This document shows positions 34,206 to 44,202 of a stretch of DNA of 64,000 nucleotides, piece after piece. The notes under the pieces were generated by a model, which saw only the letters and a list, made by a program, of their open reading frames with translations, had not been told where the DNA came from and did not search any database. The stretch lies in contig NZ_CP086253.1 in NCBI RefSeq assembly GCF_003382565.3, positions 3,658,001 through 3,722,000 of the forward strand, in the 5' to 3' direction. The stretch comes from Pectobacterium aquaticum. Its GTDB lineage: Bacteria > Pseudomonadota > Gammaproteobacteria > Enterobacterales > Enterobacteriaceae. How positions within the stretch are numbered: the stretch's first letter is position 1; each line of letters opens with the position of its first letter. The position numbers and the translations under genes are program-made.

Positions 34206-35404
34206 CGGGCACCTCTCGTAAACGCCTGCGCTTTCGTCAGACGCGTTTCAAAATCAATGCGTAACAACAACACAATCGCCGTCGACATAATCAGCAAACT
34301 GGAACCGCCATAACTGATCAGCGGTAGCGTTAACCCTTTTGTCGGCAACATTCCCGCTGCCGCGCCAACATTTACCAGCGTCTGAAAGCTGAACCAAACG
34401 CCGATCGAACATGCCAGAAAGCCCGAAAAACGCTGATCGATCTCCAGCGCTCGCTTCCCGATAGACATCGCGCGAAAAGCGACGAAGAATATCATTAACA
34501 ACGCTAAAACCACACCGATATAGCCGAGTTCTTCACCTAAAATGGAGAAAATGAAATCGGTATGCGCTTCTGGTAAATACTCCAGTTTCTGTACTGAATT
34601 TCCCAGCCCTTGTCCCCAGAATTCACCGCGTCCAAACGCCATCAGGGACTGCGTTAATTGGTAGCCATCGCCGAACGGATCGTCCCATGGATTCCAGAAA
34701 GACGTCACACGGCGCATACGGTAGGGTTCAGCCACAATCAGCAGGCCAACAGCAAACCCACCGGAACCAATGATCGCCAGAAACTGCCACATCTTGGCAC
34801 CAGCCAGAAACAACATCGCCAGTGTCGTAATAAACAGAACAACCACGGTACCGAGGTCAGGCTGCGCCAGCAGCAGCACCGCCAACACCACCATCACGCC
34901 CATCGGTTTGCAAAAGCCCCAGAAGTTATTTCGTACTTCTTCAACTTTTCTCACCATGTAGCTGGACAGGTAGCAAAACAGCGCCAGCTTAGATAATTCC
35001 GCAGGCTGAATACGCAATGGCCCCAGTGAAATCCAGCGTGATGCACCGTTGACCGAGCTTCCCACCGCGAGCACCACAAGCAACATAACCATAGAGAGCA
35101 ATAGCAGCACCGGGCTGTAACGTTGCCATATCTCCATCGGGACACGCAGGGTGATTAACGACAAGCCAAATGCCAATCCCAGATAAATCGCATCACGTTT
35201 CGCGAACAGGAACGGGTCGCTGGCAAGACGCTGCCCGACAGGCATAGAAGCCGACGTCACCATCACAAAACCAATCACGGCCAGCCCAAGCGTCAACCAC
35301 ACCAATGTTCTGTCGTACAGAACAATGCTGAGCGTATCGCTTTCGCGCGTTCCCATAACCCAGCTCTTGATGCGTTCGATAAACGCCAGCCCGAAGAACC
35401 GCAT
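34202..35404 (-). CDS. ftsW: SEDS peptidoglycan polymerase FtsW
   Basis: The polytopic septal glycosyltransferase of the SEDS family, working with FtsI. It has 400 residues against 414 in E. coli, with a shorter N-terminal cytoplasmic tail. About ten membrane segments are evident. GYQLTQSLMAFGRGEFWGQGLGNSVQKLEYLPEAHTDFIF includes the catalytic-loop Asp, and GLTLPLISYGGSSL is the C-terminal SEDS signature. Its start shares a base with the murD stop and its stop overlaps murG. Confidence 0.96.
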   Translation of the reverse strand: MRFFGLAFIERIKSWVMGTRESDTLSIVLYDRTLVWLTLGLAVIGFVMVTSASMPVGQRLASDPFLFAKRDAIYLGLAFGLSLITLRVPMEIWQRYSPVLLLLSMVMLLVVLAVGSSVNGASRWISLGPLRIQPAELSKLALFCYLSSYMVRKVEEVRNNFWGFCKPMGVMVVLAVLLLAQPDLGTVVVLFITTLAMLFLAGAKMWQFLAIIGSGGFAVGLLIVAEPYRMRRVTSFWNPWDDPFGDGYQLTQSLMAFGRGEFWGQGLGNSVQKLEYLPEAHTDFIFSILGEELGYIGVVLALLMIFFVAFRAMSIGKRALEIDQRFSGFLACSIGVWFSFQTLVNVGAAAGMLPTKGLTLPLISYGGSSLLIMSTAIVLLLRIDFETRLTKAQAFTRGAR

Positions 35405-36720
35405 CAGCCTAACTCCTCCGCCAGACGAGCAAATTCATCGCCTCGCTGTTCAAAGCTGCGGAACTGATCCAGGCTGGCGCAGGCTGGCGACAGCAACACC
35501 AGATCACCCGGTTTAACGCGTTCGGCGATGATACGCATCGCCTGTTCCATCGTTTCTGTCTGCTCGGCAATTTCTGGACGCAGCGCAGCCAGCTGTTGCC
35601 CATCCTGACCGAAGCAATACACATGAATGTGCTCGCCCTGCAAATACGGCACCAACGGTGAGAAATCGGCAGATTTACCGTCACCGCCTAACAGCAGATG
35701 CAACGTGCCTTCTACCGCTAAACCGCTCAATGCGGCCTCGGTGCTGCCCACATTGGTCGCTTTAGAATCATTGATCCACCGCACGCCGTTGCGCTCAAAG
35801 GCCATTTGAAAGCGATGAGGTAGCCCGGTAAATGACGTCAACGCCGTCAGCGCAGACGAGCGGGGAATCTTCACGGCATCAGCCAGCGCCAGCGCTGCCA
35901 ATGCGTTCGTATAATTGTGCTGTCCAACCAGCTTGATTTCACGGGTATTGAGCACTCGTTCACCATCCACCCGCAGCCAGGTTTCTCCCTGCTGGCGGTT
36001 AAGATGATAATCGCCGACATCAACCCCAAAACTGCGGCAGCGAGCATCCGCACCGCGAACTGGCATGGTCAGCGCATCGTCAGCATTCACAACACACAAA
36101 TTTGCGTGTTCATAAATACGCAATTTCGCCGCCCGATACTGCTGTAGACCAAACGGGTAACGGTTGGTGTGATCTTCCGTCACGTTCAGAATGGTTGCCG
36201 CCGCGGCGTGCAGGCTACTCGTCGTTTCCAGTTGGAAACTCGACAGTTCCAGTACATACAGTTGAGCAGGCTCTTCAAGCAGTTGCAGTGCAGGTAGGCC
36301 GATGTTGCCACCCACCCCCACCTGCCAGCCTGCGGCACGCGCCATTTCACCGACCAGCGTCGTCACCGTGCTTTTACCGTTAGAACCGGTAATCGCCACA
36401 ATCGGAGCCTGCGCTTCACGGCAGAACAGTTCGATATCGCCAACGATCTCAATGCCAGCGTCGGCAGCGTCACACAGAATCGGCGTCGCCAACGCAACAC
36501 CGGGGCTGGCGACGATCAAATCTGCGTTCATCAGCCAGTCTTGATTCAGGCTACCGAGGTGTCGTTCCACCTGCTCCGGCAGTTTATCCAAACCTGGCGG
36601 ACTGATACGGGTATCCACTACGCGCGGTACGACATCGCGCGCGAGAAAGAAATCAACACAGGAGAGCCCAGTCAGACCCAACCCGATAATGACGACTTTT
36701 TTACCCTGATAGTCCACCAT
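35404..36720 (-). CDS. murD: UDP-MurNAc-L-alanine--D-glutamate ligase
   Basis: Adds D-Glu to UDP-MurNAc-L-Ala. It has 438 residues. ITGSNGKSTVTTLV near 111 is the P-loop, LELSSFQLETT, NVTEDHTNRYPFG and LPHRFQMAFERNGVRWINDSKATNVGSTEAAL are the central and substrate regions, and LLGGDGKSADF and LSPACASLDQFRSFEQRGDEF mark the C-terminal domain. It is tightly packed between mraY and ftsW. Confidence 0.97.
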   Translation of the reverse strand: MVDYQGKKVVIIGLGLTGLSCVDFFLARDVVPRVVDTRISPPGLDKLPEQVERHLGSLNQDWLMNADLIVASPGVALATPILCDAADAGIEIVGDIELFCREAQAPIVAITGSNGKSTVTTLVGEMARAAGWQVGVGGNIGLPALQLLEEPAQLYVLELSSFQLETTSSLHAAAATILNVTEDHTNRYPFGLQQYRAAKLRIYEHANLCVVNADDALTMPVRGADARCRSFGVDVGDYHLNRQQGETWLRVDGERVLNTREIKLVGQHNYTNALAALALADAVKIPRSSALTALTSFTGLPHRFQMAFERNGVRWINDSKATNVGSTEAALSGLAVEGTLHLLLGGDGKSADFSPLVPYLQGEHIHVYCFGQDGQQLAALRPEIAEQTETMEQAMRIIAERVKPGDLVLLSPACASLDQFRSFEQRGDEFARLAEELG

Positions 36721-36723
36721 GTC

Positions 36724-37806
36724 TTATCGTACCTTCAGCGTTGCCAGGCCAATCAGCACTAGCATCAACGAAATAATCCAGAAGCGCACAATCACGCGCG
36801 GTTCCGGCCAGCCTTTAAGTTCATAATGATGATGAATCGGCGCCATGCGGAAAATCCGCTGCCCGCGCAACTTAAAGGATCCGACTTGCAAAATCACCGA
36901 CAGCGTTTCGACCACGAATACGCCGCCCATAATCACTAACAAAAACTCCTGACGTAGCAGGACCGCGATCGTCCCCAGCGCGCCGCCCAGCGCCAGCGAG
37001 CCTACGTCCCCCATGAAGACCTGAGCCGGATAGGTGTTAAACCACAGGAACCCAAGCCCCGCGCCCACAATCGCGGTGCAGACGATCACCAACTCACTGG
37101 CATGACGGATATACGGAATATGCAGGTAACCAGCAAAATTCATGTTCCCCGTTGCCCATGCTACCAATGCAAAGCCAGCGGCAACAAATACGGTCGGCAT
37201 GATTGCCAAGCCATCCAGACCATCGGTCAGATTTACCGCATTACTGGTGCCGACAATCACAAAGTAGGCCAGCGCAACATAGAGCAGGCCCAATTGCGGC
37301 ATTACGTCTTTGAAAAATGGCACAACCAGCTGCGTGGCTGGCGTATCTTTGCCGATGGAATACATGGTGAAAGCCACAACGAGCGCAATCACTGACTGCC
37401 AGAAATATTTCCAGCGGGCAATCAACCCCTTGGTATCCTTACGGACCACTTTGCGGTAGTCATCAACAAAACCGACAGCGCCATAGCCAGCTAACACCAG
37501 CAGTACGCACCAGACATACGGGTTAGACAGATTCGCCCACATCAAAACGGAAACGATAATCGCCACCAGGATCATCACGCCCCCCATCGTCGGGGTGCCG
37601 CGCTTACTGAAATGTGATTCTGGCCCTTCGTTACGCACAACCTGCCCAATCTGCAAACGCTGCAGCCAAGCGATCATATGCGGTCCCATCCATAGGGAAA
37701 TAACCAATGCGGTCAGCAGGCTGACAATGGCGCGGAACGTCAAATAAGAAAAGACGTTAAAACCGGTATAAAGTTTGGCCAAATGTTCGGCCAGCCATAC
37801 TAACAT
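36724..37806 (-). CDS. mraY: Phospho-MurNAc-pentapeptide translocase
   Basis: The integral membrane enzyme transferring phospho-MurNAc-pentapeptide to undecaprenyl phosphate to make lipid I. It has 360 residues and about ten membrane segments. Catalytic Asp residues lie in GFVDDYRKV and in NAVNLTDGLDGLAI. FMGDVGSLALGGALG and the HHHYELKGWPEPRVIVRFWI loop are diagnostic. The start overlaps the murF stop by seven bases. Confidence 0.97.
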   Translation of the reverse strand: MLVWLAEHLAKLYTGFNVFSYLTFRAIVSLLTALVISLWMGPHMIAWLQRLQIGQVVRNEGPESHFSKRGTPTMGGVMILVAIIVSVLMWANLSNPYVWCVLLVLAGYGAVGFVDDYRKVVRKDTKGLIARWKYFWQSVIALVVAFTMYSIGKDTPATQLVVPFFKDVMPQLGLLYVALAYFVIVGTSNAVNLTDGLDGLAIMPTVFVAAGFALVAWATGNMNFAGYLHIPYIRHASELVIVCTAIVGAGLGFLWFNTYPAQVFMGDVGSLALGGALGTIAVLLRQEFLLVIMGGVFVVETLSVILQVGSFKLRGQRIFRMAPIHHHYELKGWPEPRVIVRFWIISLMLVLIGLATLKVR

Positions 37807-39161
37807 TGCGCATTCTCCTGTAATGCATGTACAACCTGCTCCATCGCAGAACTGCGTGAGCCTTTGACCAATACGCTGATGACGTTATGTTCTGACATCA
37901 GCACCTTCAAACGTGAAACCAGCGCGGCTTTATCCTGAAAATGCTCACCATTGCCACTGGCAGTGCCGATCAATTCACTCAATGTTCCCACACTCAATAC
38001 GCGATCAATGCCTGCAACACGCGCAGCTTCTCCCACTTGACGATGGCACTCAGGGGCTTCATCCCCCAACTCGCCCATATCACCAACAACCATCACACGG
38101 TAGCCCGGCATGTCAGCCAATACCTGTGCCGCCGCCGTCATCGAGCCCACATTCGCGTTGTAGCTGTCATCCAGCAGCAACTTGCCCTCAGACAACGCAA
38201 TCGGAAACAACCGCCCCGGCACCGCCTGAAGCTGAGATAACCCAGCTTTAACGGCTTCCAGCGTCGCTCCGACGGACATTGCCAGCGAAGCCGCCGCCAG
38301 TGCGTTAGAAATGTTATGTCGACCCGGTAAAGGCAGCAGAACCTGCGTTTTGCCAAATGGCGTGTGAAGAGTGAAACGCGTACCTTGCGCTAAAACGTCT
38401 ACGTCGCTGGCAAAAAAATCGATATCGCAAGCCGCCTGCGGCGAGAAACGCCACACGGTTTTATGATTAAACATGACCTGCCAGTGCGGGAAATCGTTGC
38501 TATCTGCATTCACGATCGCTACGCCGTCTGCTGGCAACCCCGCAAAAATCTCACCTTTCGCCTGCGCCACACCGGCCAGTGAGCCAAACCCTTCCAGATG
38601 CGCAGCAGCCAGATTATTGACCAACGCGCTTTCCGGCCGCACTAAATCGGTGGTATAGGCAATCTCACCAATGTGATTCGCCCCGAGTTCAATCACCGCA
38701 AACTGGTGTTCCGCCGTCAGACGCAGCAGCGTTAGCGGCACACCGATATCGTTGTTGAAGTTGCCAGCGGTATACAGCACTGAGCCACACTGGCGCAGAA
38801 TCGCCGCCGTCATCTCTTTAACCGAGGTTTTACCGGAAGAACCTGTCAACGCGACAACACGCGCCTTTGACTGCTGACGAACCCAGGCACCTAATTGGCC
38901 CAACGCCACACGCGTATCGCTCACCAGCAGTTGCGGCACATCGATATGTAAGTGCTTACTGACTAAAAGAGCCGCGGCACCGCCTTTCACTGCATCAGCA
39001 GCGTAATCGTGCGCATCAAATTTTTCGCCTTTCAGCGCGACAAATAAGCAGCCAGACGACAACTTACGCGTATCGGTTGAAATATCTTCAATATCAATGT
39101 CTTCGCCAATCAACTGTGCATTCAGCACCGTGGCAAGCAGTTGCAAGGAGACGCGAATCAT
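37800..39161 (-). CDS. murF: UDP-MurNAc-tripeptide--D-alanyl-D-alanine ligase
   Basis: Adds the D-Ala-D-Ala made by DdlB, completing the pentapeptide. It has 453 residues. LTGSSGKTSVKEM near 106 is the P-loop. NFNNDIGVPLTLLRL, ELGANHIGEIAYTT, PGRHNISNALAA and LLDDSYNANVGSM are family signatures. It overlaps murE by four bases and mraY by seven. Confidence 0.97.
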   Translation of the reverse strand: MIRVSLQLLATVLNAQLIGEDIDIEDISTDTRKLSSGCLFVALKGEKFDAHDYAADAVKGGAAALLVSKHLHIDVPQLLVSDTRVALGQLGAWVRQQSKARVVALTGSSGKTSVKEMTAAILRQCGSVLYTAGNFNNDIGVPLTLLRLTAEHQFAVIELGANHIGEIAYTTDLVRPESALVNNLAAAHLEGFGSLAGVAQAKGEIFAGLPADGVAIVNADSNDFPHWQVMFNHKTVWRFSPQAACDIDFFASDVDVLAQGTRFTLHTPFGKTQVLLPLPGRHNISNALAAASLAMSVGATLEAVKAGLSQLQAVPGRLFPIALSEGKLLLDDSYNANVGSMTAAAQVLADMPGYRVMVVGDMGELGDEAPECHRQVGEAARVAGIDRVLSVGTLSELIGTASGNGEHFQDKAALVSRLKVLMSEHNVISVLVKGSRSSAMEQVVHALQENAQC

Positions 39162-40645
39162 GCAATTACCCCCAGCAGGCGGGCAACGGTGATGCGATCG
39201 GAATAATCAAGACGCTGATTGCCAACCAGTTGGTAGTCTTCGTGCCCTTTACCCGCAACCAGCACCACGTCATTTTCCTGCGCCTGCATGATCGCGCTGG
39301 TGACTGCTTCAGCACGTCCGTGAATCACCTGAACGCGCCCCGCATCCAGCAGCCCAGAGAGAATATCGGCCACAATCGCCTGAGGCTCTTCACTGCGCGG
39401 GTTATCATCCGTCACCACAACGCGGTCGGCCAACTGTTCTGCGATGCCGCCCATAAGTGGGCGCTTACCTTTATCACGATCGCCGCCGCAGCCAAATACA
39501 CACCAGAGTTTCCCCTGACAGTGCAAACGCGCCGCTTCAAGCGCTTTTTCCAGCGCGTCTGGCGTGTGGGCGTAATCCACAACGACCGTTGGCTTTCCTT
39601 CAGCATGGAAAACTTCCATGCGGCCACATACCGGTTGCAGTTGAGAACCCGCGATAACCAATTGATCGAGCGGATAGCCCAGAGACAGCAGCGTTGCCAG
39701 CGCCAGCAGCATATTGCTGACGTTAAACGCGCCCATCAGGCGGCTTTCAATTTCGCCATGCCCCCAGCTTGAATCAAACGCAATCGTGGCGCCGTTATCG
39801 TGATAATCAATCTGTGTCGCTTTCAGCCAGCGCCCACGGCAGCCGGGGACAAGATTGTTTTCCATAGTGACAGCAACCGCATCCGGCAGCTTCGCCAACC
39901 AGCGCAGACCAACCTCATCATCAGCATTGATAATCATCTGGCCAACGCGATGTTCAGCAAACAGCGCCCACTTGGCCGCTTCGTAGCTTTCCATATCGCC
40001 ATGGTAATCAAGATGATCGCGGCTCAGGTTAGTGAACACCGCCGCCGCAAACGGCAACGCAGCCACACGATGCTGCACCAGACCGTGGGAGGACACTTCC
40101 ATTGCGGCGAAGGTCGCACCTTGCTCTACCAACTGGCTCAGCACCTGCTGAACATCGACAGCAGACCCTGTCGTATTCTCTGTCGGAATCGCCCGACCCA
40201 ATAGGCCATTGCCTACCGTGCCCATCACCGCACTCGTTTCGCCTAGTGCCTGGCTCCACTGCGCCAGAAGCTGAGTCGTCGTCGTTTTCCCGTTCGTTCC
40301 CGTTACGCCAATCAGCTGTAACGTTTCCGCAGGCTGCTGATAAAAACGGCCTGCCAGCGCGGAAAGCCGCTGGTTCAGATTGCTGAAATATACCACTGGC
40401 ACACCGTGCATTTCGCGAACGGTGCCATCAGCGGCTTCACCTTCTGCTTCGGCAATAATCGCTGCTACGCCTTGCGCAATTGCCTGCGGAATATAGCGCC
40501 GTCCATCTGCTTTGTGCCCGACAATCGCGACAAACAGATCCCCGGCAGCCGCAACGCGGCTGTCTAATGTCATTTCCCGCAGCGCGCACGCCGGAGTGTC
40601 TTGCACCCACGGCGCAAGTAAATCGCGCAAATTACGATCTGCCAC
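39158..40645 (-). CDS. murE: UDP-MurNAc-dipeptide--meso-diaminopimelate ligase
   Basis: Adds the third stem residue. The DDNPRSEEP motif predicts meso-diaminopimelate rather than lysine, as expected for a Gram-negative. It has 495 residues. GVTGTNGKTTTTQLL near 113 is the P-loop. TENTTGSAVDVQ, EVSSHGLVQHRV, NLSRDHLDYHG and FGCGGDRDKGKRPLM are conserved. The start lies 14 bases inside the ftsI 3' end. Confidence 0.97.
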   Translation of the reverse strand: MADRNLRDLLAPWVQDTPACALREMTLDSRVAAAGDLFVAIVGHKADGRRYIPQAIAQGVAAIIAEAEGEAADGTVREMHGVPVVYFSNLNQRLSALAGRFYQQPAETLQLIGVTGTNGKTTTTQLLAQWSQALGETSAVMGTVGNGLLGRAIPTENTTGSAVDVQQVLSQLVEQGATFAAMEVSSHGLVQHRVAALPFAAAVFTNLSRDHLDYHGDMESYEAAKWALFAEHRVGQMIINADDEVGLRWLAKLPDAVAVTMENNLVPGCRGRWLKATQIDYHDNGATIAFDSSWGHGEIESRLMGAFNVSNMLLALATLLSLGYPLDQLVIAGSQLQPVCGRMEVFHAEGKPTVVVDYAHTPDALEKALEAARLHCQGKLWCVFGCGGDRDKGKRPLMGGIAEQLADRVVVTDDNPRSEEPQAIVADILSGLLDAGRVQVIHGRAEAVTSAIMQAQENDVVLVAGKGHEDYQLVGNQRLDYSDRITVARLLGVIA

Positions 40646-42395
40646 CTGATCCCTCTTCTCTATTAATTACAAACTCGTTTTTGTCGCCTGTCGGCAACGC
40701 ATCCGGTTCGATATTCATCGTACGCAGAACGCCGCCCATGATGGCGCCAAAGATTGGCGCAGAAACCGCGCCGCCGTAGTACTTCCCTGCCTGCGGATCG
40801 TTAATCACGACAACCAGAGCAAAACGTGGGTTACTGGCAGGTGCCACACCCGCCGTGTAGGCAATATATTTGTTGATGTACTTGCCATCTGGGCCAACTT
40901 TCTTGGCAGTACCGGTTTTAATCGCGATACGGTAACCTTTGATGGCCGCCTTGGTGCCGCCGCCGCCGGGCAGTGCCACGCTTTCCATCATATGCACCAC
41001 GGAACGTACCAACGCCTCAGGGAAGACACGCTCGCCTGGAACGGGGGGATCAACTTTGGTAATCGACAACGGACGATAAATACCGAAACTGCCAATCGTG
41101 GCGTAGACTCGCGCTAACTGTAACGGTGTTACCATCAGCCCGTAGCCGAAAGAAAAGGTGGCCCTCTCTATGTCAGACCACCGTTGTTTTTGAGGGTATA
41201 AGCCACTGCTTTCTCCGACCAATCCCAAATTGGTCGCTTTTCCTAATCCAAAGCGCGCGTAAGTATCTACAAGCGCAGAGGAAGGCATCGCTAACGCCAG
41301 CTTAGACACGCCAACGTTACTCGACTTTTGAAGCACACCCGCCAGCGTCAATTCGCTGTAACGCGCCACGTCTTTGATCTCATGGCCATTCACGTAATAA
41401 GGTAGGGTGCTGAGCACACTGTTTTCTTTCACGACCCCGCGCTGTAGCGCCGTCATTACCACCATTGGTTTAACGGTAGAGCCGGGTTCGAAAATGTCGG
41501 TAATCGCTCGGTTACGCATAATGTCTTGCGGCGTACCCGCCAAATTGTTCGGGTTATAAGACGGGCTATTCGCCATCGCCAGCACTTCGCCCGTATTCAC
41601 ATCGACCAGTACTGCCGTTCCTGACTCCGCTTTGTTAAAAGCAACGGCGTTGTTGAGTTCGCGGTAAACCAGCGCCTGCAAACGCTCATCAATGCTAAGC
41701 GCCAGATTGTGTGCAGCCTGACTGTCAACAGAGGAGATATCTTCAATCACGCGGCCAAACCGGTCTTTACGCACGGTTCGTTCACCAGGTTGCCCGGTCA
41801 GCCAGCGGTCAAAACTTTTCTCAACCCCTTCAATGCCCTGTCCATCGATATTGGTGAAACCAATGAGGTGAGAAGTCACTTGCCCAGAAGGATAATACCG
41901 GCGAGATTCCTGCCGCAGATTAATACCCGGCAGCTTCAGCTTATGAATGTATTCGCCAATGGCTGGGTTCACCTGACGCGCGAGGTAAACAAAGCGGCCT
42001 TTAGGGTTAGCATTGATCTTCGCTGCCAACTGATCCAACGGAATATCAAGCGCATCAGACAGTGCTTTCCAGCGCGTATCCAGCGTAATACCGCCACGAT
42101 CGTTCACTTCTTTCGGATCGGCCCAGACGGCATTCACTGGCACGCTAACGGCCAAAGGACGGCCAGCACGATCGCTTATCATGCCGCGTGCCGTTGGTAC
42201 TTCCTGTACGCGCAAAGAACGCATATCCCCTTCGCGTACCAGTTTATCTGGGTTGATGACCTGAAGATAAGCCGCACGCGCCATCAAGCCAACCATCGCA
42301 AGCAGAATACAGCCGCAAAGCAACGCAAAACGCCAGCTAACAAAGCTGGCTTGATCTTCCTGGCGCTTTAACTTTCCTGTACGGGCTGCTTTCAT
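40632..42395 (-). CDS. ftsI: Septal transpeptidase PBP3 (FtsI)
   Basis: The class B penicillin-binding protein that cross-links septal peptidoglycan with FtsW. It has 587 residues. A membrane anchor lies near 25-45 (WRFALLCGCILLAMVGLMARAA), followed by the pedestal domain (GDMRSLRVQEVPTARGMISDRAGRPLAV). The transpeptidase motifs are STVK near 306 (catalytic Ser), SSN near 358 and KTGT near 493. The C-terminus NREEGSGGRS suggests Prc-type processing as in E. coli. It lies 23 bases after ftsL and overlaps murE. Confidence 0.97.
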   Translation of the reverse strand: MKAARTGKLKRQEDQASFVSWRFALLCGCILLAMVGLMARAAYLQVINPDKLVREGDMRSLRVQEVPTARGMISDRAGRPLAVSVPVNAVWADPKEVNDRGGITLDTRWKALSDALDIPLDQLAAKINANPKGRFVYLARQVNPAIGEYIHKLKLPGINLRQESRRYYPSGQVTSHLIGFTNIDGQGIEGVEKSFDRWLTGQPGERTVRKDRFGRVIEDISSVDSQAAHNLALSIDERLQALVYRELNNAVAFNKAESGTAVLVDVNTGEVLAMANSPSYNPNNLAGTPQDIMRNRAITDIFEPGSTVKPMVVMTALQRGVVKENSVLSTLPYYVNGHEIKDVARYSELTLAGVLQKSSNVGVSKLALAMPSSALVDTYARFGLGKATNLGLVGESSGLYPQKQRWSDIERATFSFGYGLMVTPLQLARVYATIGSFGIYRPLSITKVDPPVPGERVFPEALVRSVVHMMESVALPGGGGTKAAIKGYRIAIKTGTAKKVGPDGKYINKYIAYTAGVAPASNPRFALVVVINDPQAGKYYGGAVSAPIFGAIMGGVLRTMNIEPDALPTGDKNEFVINREEGSGGRS

Positions 42396-42418
42396 GCTTA
42401 GCTGGTTGCCTATTTAGT

Positions 42419-42739
42419 TCATTGCTTAACCACAATGTTTTCCTGTGACGGATCAACGTGCCCCATTTGCAGTTTTTCTGTCGCGATCCGCTCCACACGG
42501 CTATGATCCCCTAATGAGTTTTCCTCCAGGATCAGGTTTCTCCATTCGATATCCAACGCATCACGTTCCAGCAGAAGCTGCTCGCGTTCGGCTGTTAGCA
42601 AGCGCGTCTTATGCGCCGTTGTAACCACAAAGATCGCAGAAACCAGCACGGCAACCATCAGCAACACTGGGAGCTTTGCATGACGCAGCAAATCCTCACC
42701 GATGACGCCGACCAGCGTATGCCGCTCGTTACCTATCAC
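42419..42739 (-). CDS. ftsL: Cell division protein FtsL
   Basis: A small bitopic protein of the FtsQLB complex that activates FtsWI. It has 106 residues against 121 in E. coli. A short cytoplasmic tail contains ERHTLVGVIGEDLL, the membrane segment is near 22-41, and the periplasmic coiled coil begins TRLLTAEREQLLLERDALDI and continues to VERIATEKLQM. The shorter N-terminus may be real or reflect a different start. It overlaps the rsmH 3' end by four bases. Confidence 0.95.
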   Translation of the reverse strand: MIGNERHTLVGVIGEDLLRHAKLPVLLMVAVLVSAIFVVTTAHKTRLLTAEREQLLLERDALDIEWRNLILEENSLGDHSRVERIATEKLQMGHVDPSQENIVVKQ

Positions 42740-43680
42740 GCTGGCAGTCTCTCCGCGAAACGCAAAACAGAACTGCGCGCGCGTGGGTTTTCCGCCACTT
42801 CTGCTTCCGAAGGCATCAGTTTCTTGCCGACAGCTTTTAACGTCTGCCCGCCTTGGCTACGCAACTGTTCTTCCGTTAACGGCAGACCAACTGGCACCTG
42901 TGGCCCACGGCTCTGATGGCGAATAAACCGTTTCACAATCCGATCTTCTAACGAGTGAAAGCTGATCACCGACAGACGCCCCTGCGGAGCCAGTACGCTC
43001 AATGCACCTTCTAATGCACGTTCGATCTCTTCCAGTTCGCTATTAATATAAATGCGGATCGCCTGAAAACTGCGCGTTGCCGGATGCTTATGCTTTTCTC
43101 TAATCGGGCTAGCGGCAGCGATCAATTCGGCGAGTTCTTTTGTCCGCGTCATCGGGTCGAGACGATTACGTTCCACAATGGCGCGAGCAATACGCTTGGC
43201 AAAACGCTCTTCGCCGAACGTTTTCAAGACCCAGACAATGTCGTCAGCTTCCGCTTTCATCAGCCATTCAGCGGCGGACAAACCATGCGTCGGATCCATA
43301 CGCATATCCAGCGGGCCATCGCGCATAAATGAAAACCCCCGTTCAGGGTCATCAAGCTGAGGAGAAGAAACGCCAAGATCGAGCAGAACGCCATCGATCT
43401 GACCGGTCAGCCCGAGTTCCGCAACATACTCCGCCATCGCGGAAAACGGCCCGTGAATAATAGAGAAACGAGGATCGTCAATCGCCTTGGCGGCTTCAAT
43501 TGCCTGAGGATCGCGATCGATAGCTAACAGACGTCCTTCCGGCCCCAGTTGGGAAAGAATCAGACGAGAATGACCACCACGGCCAAATGTGCCGTCGATG
43601 TATATGCCGCCGCTGCGGATGTTCAGGCCATTTACTGCCTCATCCAACAGGACGGTGGTATGTTTATAATTTTCCAGCAT
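42736..43680 (-). CDS. rsmH: 16S rRNA m4C1402 methyltransferase
   Basis: A SAM-dependent N4-methyltransferase acting on C1402 of 16S rRNA. It has 314 residues. YIDGTFGRGGHSRLIL near 30 is the SAM-binding motif. The central insert domain contains FSFMRDGPLDMRMDP, and RIYINSELEEIERAL and SVISFHSLEDRIVKRFI are signatures. It is the second gene of the dcw cluster, two bases downstream of mraZ. Confidence 0.97.
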   Translation of the reverse strand: MLENYKHTTVLLDEAVNGLNIRSGGIYIDGTFGRGGHSRLILSQLGPEGRLLAIDRDPQAIEAAKAIDDPRFSIIHGPFSAMAEYVAELGLTGQIDGVLLDLGVSSPQLDDPERGFSFMRDGPLDMRMDPTHGLSAAEWLMKAEADDIVWVLKTFGEERFAKRIARAIVERNRLDPMTRTKELAELIAAASPIREKHKHPATRSFQAIRIYINSELEEIERALEGALSVLAPQGRLSVISFHSLEDRIVKRFIRHQSRGPQVPVGLPLTEEQLRSQGGQTLKAVGKKLMPSEAEVAENPRARSSVLRFAERLPA

Positions 43681-43682
43681 GG

Positions 43683-44141
43683 CTATAGCGATAGATCCTG
43701 CAACCGCTCAGACAAAGGTTCCTGAGTCGATTGTTCAGCGTCAATATCATCCCTGACCTGTTGATACCAAGTCTGTTCATCCCACAGCTCAAACTTGTTG
43801 AACTGCCCGACTAGCATCACTTCTTTTTTGAGGTCCGCATGCTGCCTTAACGTATTCGCAATCAACAAACGCCCTGCACTATCCATTTGGCACTCGCTGG
43901 CATGCCCCAAGAGCAAACGCTGAACACGACGTTCAGCAGGGTTCATGCTCGACAAGCGCGATAGCTTTTGTTCAATAATTTCCCATTCAGGTAAGGGATA
44001 AAGCAGCAGGCATGGCTGATGCAGGTCAATGGTGCAAACCATTTGACCTTGTGATTCCCCGTTCAGCATTTCCCGATATCGGGTAGGCACAGCAAGGCGC
44101 CCTTTACTGTCGAGGTTAACCAGCGTAGCTCCACGAAACAT
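43683..44141 (-). CDS. mraZ: Transcriptional regulator MraZ
   Basis: A 152-residue DNA-binding protein with two SpoVT/AbrB-type domains: FRGATLVNLDSKGRLAVPTR at the N-terminus and QMDSAGRLLIANTLRQHADL in the second half. In E. coli it represses the mra promoter by binding TGGGN direct repeats. Matching repeats with ten-base spacing lie directly upstream at 44160-44194. It is the first gene of the cluster, preceded by GGAGGGG. Confidence 0.97.
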   Translation of the reverse strand: MFRGATLVNLDSKGRLAVPTRYREMLNGESQGQMVCTIDLHQPCLLLYPLPEWEIIEQKLSRLSSMNPAERRVQRLLLGHASECQMDSAGRLLIANTLRQHADLKKEVMLVGQFNKFELWDEQTWYQQVRDDIDAEQSTQEPLSERLQDLSL

Positions 44142-44159
44142 ACCTGAGTTACCCCTCCA

Positions 44160-44194
44160 TCACCTTTTTCACCACTTTACCCCACAAAATCCCA
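44160..44194 (-). promoter_or_regulatory. MraZ-binding repeats
   Basis: On the minus strand TGGGA, TGGGG, TGGTG and GGTGA are spaced exactly ten bases apart (44190-44194, 44180-44184, 44170-44174, 44160-44164), between the -10 box and the mraZ start. The first two fit the E. coli MraZ box TGGGN-N5-TGGGN exactly and the others are decayed. Confidence 0.85.
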
Positions 44195-44202
44195 CCTTTA
44201 AG